The notes beneath the pieces are model-generated. The model was not told where the DNA came from, searched no databases, and was given only the letters and a program-made list of their open reading frames with translations. From Dentipellis sp. KUC8613 (lineage: Eukaryota; Basidiomycota; Agaricomycetes; Russulales; Hericiaceae), in assembly GCA_002286715.1 (NCBI GenBank), contig NSJX01000073.1:1-64000 (forward strand): a stretch of DNA of 64,000 nucleotides, in the 5' to 3' direction. A program made the position numbers and the translations under genes. Shown here in pieces: positions 56,424-64,000 of this stretch; the first letter of the stretch is position 1, and each line of letters opens with the position of its first letter.

Positions 56424-59400
56424 CCCCCACTCGAGCGAACCCTAAGACCCATCGCCTTCACAAACTTCCAGTGCTTCTCCTGAATAAGTGCCTTGGTTAA
56501 GACATCTGCAACCTGGTCATGTGTAGACACATAGCGTACGACCACTTCACCAGTGCGCACAAGATCATCTCGGAAGAAGTGGTACTTGCGCATGATATGC
56601 TTGGTGCGAGCACGGAATTGTGGTTCTCGGCTCAGGATTATGGCTGCTTGGTTGTCGCAGAGCAACTCTGTGGGTGATGTTTGAGGGTGTCCAATCTCGC
56701 CAAAAAATGTCCGAAGCCATGCAAGGTGTTGGCCAGCATTGCTAAGAGCAATGTATTCTGCCTCAGTGGTTGAGAGAGCGACCATGGATTGACACTTGCT
56801 GGACCAACCAATGGCACCTCCAGTGCTGATGAAGACATAGCCTGAGGTGGACCGGGATGTGTCAGGGTCGTCTGACCAGGAAGCATCTGTGTACCCATGA
56901 AAGTCCATATCCATAGAAACATCGTTGCCATTGTAGCACAGCTCCATGTCCCGGGTGTGACGAAGGTACCGCAAGACACGTTTGGCGGCTTCCCAGTGGC
57001 AAAGCTTGGGTGCAGCACTGAAACGTCCAAGGACACCTACAGCAAAGGCAATGTCTGGACGAGTTCCAAGCATTGCATACATGAGGGAGCCTACAACACT
57101 GGGATAGGTGACAGTGATTCCATCGTCCATGACCATTTGATGAACAGTGCGGTTGTCATCAGGATCGTTAGCAGATAATTGTGCATTATGACGCATGGGA
57201 GTGTGGGCAGGTTTGGACTTGGACATGCCGCAACGCTTTAGGATAGTGTCGATGTACTGGGCCTGTGAGAGGGAGATGGTGTGTTCGAGACGATCATGTT
57301 TGATCTCAAGACCGAGAATGTAGGACGCTTCACCTAGGTCACGCATTTTGAATGCATCGGCGAGCATAGACTTCACCTTGTCCATAAAGTACCTGGTGGT
57401 GGCAGCAAGAAGGAGATCATCGACATAAACAACAAGGAAGCAGAGTTCATTGCATTTGCCATGGAACACATAGAGACAGGTCTCTGCATTCAGGCGAGTG
57501 AAACCAAGTTCGCCAAGTTTTCGGTCAAAGGTGACATTCCAGGTGCGACCTGCCTGCTTGAGACCATATAGTGACCGCTTGAGGCGCCAACAGTACCCTT
57601 CAGGGATCTCAACCCCCACTGGTGGAGAGAGGTAGATTTCTTCTTCTAGCTCACCATTGAGGTATGCAGTGGATACATCCATCTGGTCAAGTTCTAGGTC
57701 AAATTTGGCTGCAAGGGCAAGGATAATGTGAATGGACTCGAGGTTTGCAACTGGGGCAAAGGTCTCCTGGAAGTCAATGCCTTCCTTCTGGAGAAATCCT
57801 CGAGCAACAATACGGAGTTTGTACCGCTCAATATTTCCATTCTTATCAAGTTTGATCCGCATGACAGGTTTTGAAGAGACAGGTTTGACACCTTCTGGAA
57901 TTGGAACTACCTCGTAGACATCATTGTCACTGAGGTTTTGAAGTTCTTCAGCTAAAGCTTCAATCCAGTATTTTGCATCGGGGCCAGATAGTGCCTCCTT
58001 CAAAGTCTTTGGTGTGTGATGGTCTGAATCTGGGTCGACTCCTGCTGTGCCTGCAAAGAAAGCTTCAGCTGCGCTGTCGTCAAGTTCCAAGATGGCATTG
58101 TGCAGTTCTTCAGCCGTAAATGGCTGGTTGGTAGGTTGCTGGCTGGCTGAGGTATCCAGACCTTCCCCCTCCTGCGGCTGTTTGGACTGCCGACGAGTTA
58201 ACATGTCTCCAAGTAGTTTGGCTGTAGCCTCTGCCTCGCGGGCCAATTTCTTGTCTGCAGCATGTTTCTCCTGGCGAGCCACTGCATCATACCATCCTTG
58301 TGTAGGTGGAGGAGCAGGCTTGCGAGCACGTGAGGACTGACGAGTCCCAACTTGCGGTATGGGTGCAGGTTTCCGCATCTGTGACTGGCGGACCCCTCCT
58401 ACTTTCGGTGCAGGAGAGTGTTGGATCACAGGTGAACGGGGTTCAACCTTGGGCACAGGAATGTCTTCAGATGGCGCGTAAGTCTGAGTGGGGATGCGCG
58501 GCATCTCTGGTACTGGAGGGACCCCCACTGCTTGCGACATTGAAGATGGCCCAGGTAGCGCATAACCCTGGCTGGATTTGCGCGCAGGTTTGGGTACCAT
58601 AGGGGCCCCCACTGCTCCAGGGAGGGCTGTATCTCGCGCGTAACTCCGAGTGGAAGTGTGCGCGGGTTTGGCTACTGTGTGACCACTGCCAAGGTGTGGG
58701 AGGTGCACCGATGTGTCTTCAGTCTTAGGCACAGTAACAGGGGCCTTGGGAGCAGAAAAACGCGCATATATCCGGCTGGGGTTGCGCGTGTTTTTGTCCT
58801 CGGCATGTGCAGGGACCTGAGTGCGATTGGAAGCCATGTCATCTGCAGGTATGTGATTATGCGCGTACACCCGACTGGATTTGTGCGTGTAATCTGTAGT
58901 CTCGTGCACTGTCTGGGGTGTGAGGTCACCCTCGGGTGTAGTGGGAGCTTCAGGAGCTGGAGTACCCGCATATGTCTGTGTGGATTTACGTGCCATTCTG
59001 GGGATACCTGAGCGGAAAGCTGCCTTTGGTTCTGCTGACACTCCAAAGCCCTCCGTTGTGGTTGGTAAGTCATCAGGAATGACTTCACCATCAGGGAAGA
59101 ATGAGGCAGGTGGTATCTCATCGTCATCCAGATGCAGACGAGTCTCGACTGGTGGTGTAGGTACCGAAATAGCACTCTGCGGGAGTAAGTCATTGCGAAG
59201 GAGGTCATTGTAAGAGGTATTGCTTGGATCATGATCTGGTAGGGAGACTTCAGATGGTGCTGTACCCTCTTCATTGAAGCAAACATGTCTGGAAACATAG
59301 ACCTGGCGGGTTTCAACATCCATAAGGCGGTATGCCTTCTGTGTGGGCGAGTATCCCAACAGCACAGCTCGACGAGCTTTGCCACCAAATTTACCACTGC

Positions 59401-61576
59401 GCTTGTCCTTTGTGATATATGAATAGGCCGGACAACCAAAGGGGCGGAACATAGAGGTGTCAACTCGCCGCTGAAATAGTGTTTCGAATGGAGTCTTTCC
59501 TTTGATACCAGCAGCAGGGCGACGGTCAATGATGAAGGCAGCTGTGTCCATAGCATCTGACCAAAAGCTCTTGGGAAGTTTGGAAGCAATCAGCATAGAC
59601 ACAGCAGTGTTGACAAGGGTCTGGTTGGCACATTCTGCAAGTCCATTTTGCTCAGGTGTATCTGCAGCTGTAGTTTCCTTCAATGTCCCCTCCTGGCGAA
59701 GTTTCTCCTTGAAGCCTGAGTCTTCGTATTCACCTCCATTGTCAGTCCTGAAGAAGTCGACAAAGTTGGGGGAGAGGATAACAGCACCGACTTCTTGTCG
59801 GAAGAAAGCTTCAGCTTCAAGTTTCCACTGGTTGTATTTTGCCCGAGCTTCGCTTTTGTGCTTCATGAAGAAGACCCACATAAACCTCCCATAGTCGTCA
59901 ATGAATGTAATCCAGTAGCGGTAGCCTTGACGAGACATTGGTGTGACTGGTCCCCCGACATCTGAGTGGATGAGCTCAAGAGGCCGAGAGCTGCTCCAAC
60001 GTCCATTCGATTTGAAAGGGAGCTTGCGCATCTTTCCGAGAATGCAAGGCTCACAGAACTCCGGTTTTCCAGTCAATGCTGTGATGTCCTGTAGTTGTCC
60101 TTTTCGGACCATACGTTGGAGAGTATCAGTGGGTGTATGACCCATGCGGCGATGAAGAACATTGATGTCGACAGAGACAAGTGCATGAGTAGGGGAGATG
60201 GTGAAGTCAATATCCAGATGGTAAAGCCCTCTGTGATGGTGCCCATGCATTACAGTTTTATGTCGTCTGGCATCTTGGACGTGACAAACCTTCTCCTCGA
60301 AAGTGGATATGAGTCGGTGCTTTGCAAGACTGTTGACGGATATGAGGGTGATTGCAAAAGAGGGGACATAGAGTACTTTGTCCAGTCGGATGGAATAGAT
60401 TTTTCCATTGACCTTGCTAGCGATGCATATAGATCCAATGCCAGGAGCTTCGACAAAAGACTGATCACCGAATCGAATGCGCCTTGGTGGGTCCAGAGGT
60501 CGGTAGGAGTCTGGCTGGAACCAGCTGATGTTTGGTACCATTGTTGCAGAAGCACCCGAGTCCAGAATGATTGTGAAGGCATTTCTTACTTCAGGTTCGG
60601 ACGAGAAATAAGCCTCAAGATCTGTCATAAGACGCTTCGAGATAGTTACACGAGAGCCTGTTCTATGTGACGCAATTGCCAACTGAGCTGTTTCATCCGA
60701 CTCTGAGTCAGATGATTGGTCGGCCGCTGAATGAGCTGAGTCCTTTTGCTTCCTTTTCCCTTTCCCCTTCTGACCTGATTTTGGCGCGTAACCCCGCTCG
60801 GATTTGCGCGCTGATTCACCCTCTTTGGCACGCTTCTTCAGAGTGAAACACTCCTCTGTTGTGTGTCGTCCGGCACCATGAAGGGAGCACACCTTCTTGC
60901 TTGTGTGAGCGGCGTGTGTGCTCTCGGTGGACTCAGCGAGAACATGCTTTGCTTCACCTTGAAGTCGTTGACGGACTTCAGAGAAGGAGGCTGGCTTATC
61001 GGCAGGGAGAGTGTGAAGAACCGATGTTTTGAATGTCTCCCAATTGTTGGACGATGGGAGTGAGTGAAGTAAAAGGTAGATGAGGAACTCGTCATCCAGG
61101 ACCTTCTTGAGTGATGCTAGAGAGCGACGGCCATTGGTGAGGAGGTTCAGATGGACATCGAGCGACTCGAGAGAGGCGCCATCCCATCGAGCGTTCATCA
61201 TGTCGACGAAGGTGTAGAATCCGGTGACACCAGCATTTGCCTTCTCGAAGAGCTTGACAAGAGTGTCGTAGAGGTCCTTGGCAGAGTCGATGTGAGCATA
61301 CTCCATTGCCAGCTCATCACTGATGTACTCGACGATTATGCCATGTGCCTTTCGGTTTTGAGTGGCAAAGGTGTCGCTTGAGACATAACTAGGAGAGTAG
61401 AGGGAAACCGAAGCAGCAGCTAGTGCTGAAGAAGCAGTTTCTTCCCCAGTAACGATGGCAAGAACCTTCTCCTGGCCGAGCTTCGATTTGATCCGGACTT
61501 GCCAAAGTCGGAAGTCATCCTGCGAGTGCAGGACCGGGCAAGTGGTGTGGCCACCACTTGAGGCTGATGAAGCCAT
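56405..61576 (-). CDS. copia Gag-Pol polyprotein
   Basis: One uninterrupted frame; with the first good ATG at 61576 it encodes 1723 aa. Order: Gag (UBN2-type, FRLWQVRIKSKL), a zinc-knuckle-like motif, aspartic protease (ILDSGASATM), integrase with HHCC finger (HRRMGH...CEPC) and D,D,E residues (HSDVGG, RTDNGGEY, PEQNGLAE), a long Pro-rich linker with repeated Tyr-Ala motifs, reverse transcriptase (VVYVDDLLL) and RNase H (YTDASWSDD, STTEAEYIAL, CDNQAA). The order integrase before reverse transcriptase defines copia. All catalytic residues seem present. The stop codon lies 19 nt inside the 3' LTR. Confidence 0.95.
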   Translation of the reverse strand: MASSASSGGHTTCPVLHSQDDFRLWQVRIKSKLGQEKVLAIVTGEETASSALAAASVSLYSPSYVSSDTFATQNRKAHGIIVEYISDELAMEYAHIDSAKDLYDTLVKLFEKANAGVTGFYTFVDMMNARWDGASLESLDVHLNLLTNGRRSLASLKKVLDDEFLIYLLLHSLPSSNNWETFKTSVLHTLPADKPASFSEVRQRLQGEAKHVLAESTESTHAAHTSKKVCSLHGAGRHTTEECFTLKKRAKEGESARKSERGYAPKSGQKGKGKRKQKDSAHSAADQSSDSESDETAQLAIASHRTGSRVTISKRLMTDLEAYFSSEPEVRNAFTIILDSGASATMVPNISWFQPDSYRPLDPPRRIRFGDQSFVEAPGIGSICIASKVNGKIYSIRLDKVLYVPSFAITLISVNSLAKHRLISTFEEKVCHVQDARRHKTVMHGHHHRGLYHLDIDFTISPTHALVSVDINVLHRRMGHTPTDTLQRMVRKGQLQDITALTGKPEFCEPCILGKMRKLPFKSNGRWSSSRPLELIHSDVGGPVTPMSRQGYRYWITFIDDYGRFMWVFFMKHKSEARAKYNQWKLEAEAFFRQEVGAVILSPNFVDFFRTDNGGEYEDSGFKEKLRQEGTLKETTAADTPEQNGLAECANQTLVNTAVSMLIASKLPKSFWSDAMDTAAFIIDRRPAAGIKGKTPFETLFQRRVDTSMFRPFGCPAYSYITKDKRSGKFGGKARRAVLLGYSPTQKAYRLMDVETRQVYVSRHVCFNEEGTAPSEVSLPDHDPSNTSYNDLLRNDLLPQSAISVPTPPVETRLHLDDDEIPPASFFPDGEVIPDDLPTTTEGFGVSAEPKAAFRSGIPRMARKSTQTYAGTPAPEAPTTPEGDLTPQTVHETTDYTHKSSRVYAHNHIPADDMASNRTQVPAHAEDKNTRNPSRIYARFSAPKAPVTVPKTEDTSVHLPHLGSGHTVAKPAHTSTRSYARDTALPGAVGAPMVPKPARKSSQGYALPGPSSMSQAVGVPPVPEMPRIPTQTYAPSEDIPVPKVEPRSPVIQHSPAPKVGGVRQSQMRKPAPIPQVGTRQSSRARKPAPPPTQGWYDAVARQEKHAADKKLAREAEATAKLLGDMLTRRQSKQPQEGEGLDTSASQQPTNQPFTAEELHNAILELDDSAAEAFFAGTAGVDPDSDHHTPKTLKEALSGPDAKYWIEALAEELQNLSDNDVYEVVPIPEGVKPVSSKPVMRIKLDKNGNIERYKLRIVARGFLQKEGIDFQETFAPVANLESIHIILALAAKFDLELDQMDVSTAYLNGELEEEIYLSPPVGVEIPEGYCWRLKRSLYGLKQAGRTWNVTFDRKLGELGFTRLNAETCLYVFHGKCNELCFLVVYVDDLLLAATTRYFMDKVKSMLADAFKMRDLGEASYILGLEIKHDRLEHTISLSQAQYIDTILKRCGMSKSKPAHTPMRHNAQLSANDPDDNRTVHQMVMDDGITVTYPSVVGSLMYAMLGTRPDIAFAVGVLGRFSAAPKLCHWEAAKRVLRYLRHTRDMELCYNGNDVSMDMDFHGYTDASWSDDPDTSRSTSGYVFISTGGAIGWSSKCQSMVALSTTEAEYIALSNAGQHLAWLRTFFGEIGHPQTSPTELLCDNQAAIILSREPQFRARTKHIMRKYHFFRDDLVRTGEVVVRYVSTHDQVADVLTKALIQEKHWKFVKAMGLRVRSSGGVKTDG

Positions 61577-61610
61577 AAGTGAGTCGTTCGAGGTTAGGCT
61601 GGTATGTTCA

Positions 61611-61629
61611 GGCAACAGGGCCCATAACC
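61611..61629 (-). other. primer-binding site matching an internal iMet-tRNA fragment
   Basis: Directly inside the 5' LTR the minus strand reads GGTTATGGGCCCTGTTGCC. Its complement, GGGCCCATAACC, fits the anticodon arm of an initiator tRNA-Met with a CCCATAA loop rather than a tRNA 3' end. Priming by such a half-tRNA is known for Drosophila copia. The match to this organism's own tRNA was not tested. Confidence 0.75.
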
Positions 61630-61828
61630 TGACAAAACCTGTAAGAGCGCAGCGATGCGCAATTCCTCAGTCTCACTGCAGATAGTGGAACGACTGAGGG
61701 ATAGAGAAAGAGAAAAACACGATGACACAGTATGTAGCACAGCCACAAGTGGCTTACAGACTGTACAGACGCGCGCCACAGGCGCTCTGGGGATTAGGTA
61801 AGCTCGCTACTAACCGTCCGTTTTGACA
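61630..61828 (-). repeat. 5' LTR of copia element
   Basis: 199 bp, nearly identical to 56225-56423. Contains the presumed retrotransposon promoter. Confidence 0.95.
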
Positions 61829-63663
61829 GCATGTTGGCCTGCTTCTTCACCAAGACCAACACTTCGTGAACGGCACTGCATAAGAAGTGAGCAGCCCCAA
61901 CGAATAATGCAAAAATTAGGCACCATACTCTTGCAGTCTTGAGGTTGGCGCCTCGAGCTCCTCTATGACCTCAGCTCCTGCGTCAGACATCTCTTTTCTA
62001 ATAGATATTAGGATATCAGCGCAACGTTTCGTCAGAATCTGACATGTGGAGCGATGCATCTGCGGTGCCGCAGGTGTTCAGTCGGTACCACACATGATGT
62101 GAGATGCAAACATACCTGAAGGTGTTGAACAAGACTCCAGATATCCAGTAATATGCGAGCGACATAACGAAGTCCACCAGGAAGAGCCGAGTTCAAGGGA
62201 GCCGGTTGAGGTGCAACGGCCGGGTCAATATTGTCCTCGAGGTCCGATGTAGCACGTAAGACACTCTGTGGGGTCTAGTTAGAAGATGCAGATGGTCATA
62301 AGGAGTAAACATACCAGTTGTGTTTCGTCGAATTGTTCTAACTCGGACGGCTCCAGAGGAAATGCGGCTCTCGGTGAATCAAAACCGGTGGATGCTCTTC
62401 GGAAAGATAAGCCTGAATTGTTCTCTACAGGCGAGCGGTCTCGAATAGTTGACTGCGCTGGAATGCCTTCCGGTGAAGTCAAGATGGGAGGTACACCACT
62501 GTGCGCATACACTAATGAGAGGGCCGAGGTACTCGGCGAGGAGCTCGACCGTGATTGCGACACATCAGATAATGCCACGGTCCCCTGTCTGTGAGTGAAA
62601 GAGTCCTCTGGGATCACTTCCTGGTCCGGATAAACGTCTGTTGGTGCAGGAGTCGTAGCAGAAGTGGAGAAAGGTTCTCACATGGAGACCACATCACTAT
62701 TGTCCAATTCCACATCCGCAGACCACTCGGAGTTGCCAGTCATAAGGTTATTGATCAACGCCAATTTCTCCTCAGGCGACGCGGTGGTGGAACCCTGAAA
62801 TTCGGGGGGAAGATCGTAAGATGCGACCAAAGTGTCGAGGCTATCCATCCATTCGAACCCGAGCGCACTTGTCGTTTCGATCCACCGCAGCAGGTTCCGG
62901 GACATAAATTGCGAAACCTCCAACACCAAAATATCGTTCTGACGGTCGTTTGCTATGCTGAGATGTTGCACAAAGAACTGGCATGCGTAGCGCAGGGCGC
63001 CGCCGACGGGAAGGCCTTTCTTAGTCGATACGCTACCCTCCTGGAATCGGCCGCTCTGGGGCACCTCGTCATCCAGCCTTCTATTCAAGATTTTTGCACA
63101 TTGAAGAGCGAGTACAAGGTTCCAGTACGATAGGTCAAGATAGAATTGCGGACACCGTTTCTTGTCCGTGAGGTACTCGAGAAGGGAGGTGTGCACGAGA
63201 AAGAAGCTGCCAGAGAGTCCCTCGTGTGTCGAAGTCGTACGCAATAGACACCTTACCGATGAAATGAATTGCATTGCGCCTTCCATGGGAAAGGGCTGCC
63301 GATCCGGGAGGTGCACGTCACTATACGAGTCGTCCCGAAGACCAAGCAGGTCGTTCAAGTCTTCGAGTTTGAACGCGGTTTTGCCGGCAGCAATACAGCC
63401 CATCACATAAAGAAATTCGGAGATGTATGCCGGAGCATGATTCCTAGCTTCGAACGCAGACTGGATGACAGACTCGTATAGAGTATCGAGCTGGTGGCTT
63501 CCGCCATGGGTAACGACCTCGGTGGACAAGACGGCTGGCAGTCTCGAGAGGGGACTCTCCGACATCAGTAAACCACGTAATCGTCTGAAGGGCCTGCCAC
63601 AGGACCTCTCAGGACCTCTCAGGACGTTCAGGGCTTCAGGTGTCAGGACATCGAAAATGTGCT
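61829..63663 (-). pseudogene. NLR-like gene fragment with C-terminal helical (MLKL-NTD-like) domain, cut by the copia element
   Basis: A chain of in-phase exons on the minus strand. The first (63663-62698) reads HIFDVLTPEALNVLRGPERS, then SGSFFLVHTSLLEYLTDKKR and LRYACQFFVQHLS, the winged-helix-like region that follows NACHT domains in basidiomycete NLRs. It splices at 62697-62638 to a Ser-rich exon (62637 to about 62312). Further exons then encode LRYVARILLDIWSLVQHL, RCADILISIRKEMSDAGAEV and LVLVKKQANM, resembling the N-terminal four-helix region of MLKL-like cell-death proteins. The frame then runs into the LTR and ends after 12 codons. The NACHT P-loop is not in the window. Confidence 0.6.
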
Positions 63664-64000
63664 GTCAGGAAACTCCAAAAAACAGCTTCAGGATGACAGG
63701 GCTGCAGGCTGCAGGCTGCAGACGAAATTTATATGTTCAATTGCTATATTTCACGGACAATATCCTACAATATCATTATCTACACTTCTCCTGACGTGCT
63801 GGCACTCTCCCAAAACAACAGAAATGTCACGATTGCCGGCGAGCGCGACCGCAGGGACGGGTGGGCCACGCGGTGATCAGGTTTCGCAGGGCCGGTCGTC
63901 AATGTGGATCGGATGTGGATCGAAACAACGGCGCAAACGAAAAATTAAAGCTGAACGAATAAAATGAGCACGTACAGCTATAGCTATGCTCAGGTTTTCC
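63664..64000. other. window end, no gene recognised
   Basis: AT-rich stretch with a triplicated GGCTGCA unit at about 63702-63722. No NACHT P-loop exon is visible, so the rest of the NLR gene, if any, lies beyond the window. Confidence 0.4.

Larger units (their letters stand above)
56225..61828 (-). mobile_element. complete Ty1/copia LTR retrotransposon
   Basis: 5.6-kb element in minus orientation with 199-bp LTRs at both ends, one long gag-pol frame, a primer-binding site next to the 5' LTR and a G-rich polypurine tract (GAGTGGGGGTG, complement of 56424-56434) next to the 3' LTR. The LTRs are about 99% identical, so insertion is recent. The bases flanking the two ends (minus strand CATGC before, CACTA after) do not form a target-site duplication. 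Confidence 0.95.

Overview
The window looks like nuclear DNA of a filamentous basidiomycete, probably an Agaricomycete and perhaps of polypore type. The evidence is many 45-65 nt GT-AG introns in GC-rich genes, basidiomycete-style F-box, DUF3328 (UstYa) and seven-TM families, a GAPDH gene with a 5-nt micro-exon, and NACHT/MLKL-like fragments. The taxonomic placement is inference; the gene structures below come from reading splice sites and reading frames by eye.

Layout. 1-4 kb: a UstYa-like oxidase gene and a tiny secreted-peptide gene in divergent orientation, then the 5' end of an Ish1/Msc1-type gene that is cut off. 4.5-25 kb: a conserved housekeeping block with LHS1/HYOU1 (ER Hsp70 ending in HDEL), adenylosuccinate lyase, a Kin4/PAR-1-type kinase with KA1 domain, an intronless protein with an integrase-type HHCC zinc finger, GAPDH, and an epsin. 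26-36 kb: an expanded F-box-like family (three apparently intact members sharing one intron, one relic), an unrelated F-box protein and a seven-TM protein. 37-44 kb: a four-TM protein, the complete Ish1/Msc1 gene, and a second divergent peptide/UstYa pair. 45-53 kb: lineage-specific proline/serine-rich proteins and a short array of hairpin-like repeats. 55-64 kb: an intact Ty1/copia retrotransposon lying between a decapitated hAT transposase fragment and a truncated NLR-like gene.

The most interesting structure is that the two ends of the first 44 kb are related. The order UstYa, secreted peptide, spacer, Ish1 5' end on the left recurs in inverted orientation on the right, with matching promoters and introns. 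Within it is a duplicated cassette: a DUF3328 oxidase gene diverging from a 54-64 aa secreted peptide whose leader, exon length (112 nt) and intron phase are conserved while its C-terminal tail is not. That pattern resembles a leader/core peptide with a dedicated tailoring enzyme (as in the ustiloxin-type RiPPs of ascomycetes); this function is a hypothesis.

The copia element is young (LTRs differ at 2 of 199 positions). It has a primer site matching an internal fragment of initiator tRNA-Met but no target-site duplication, so its two flanks were probably not originally adjacent.
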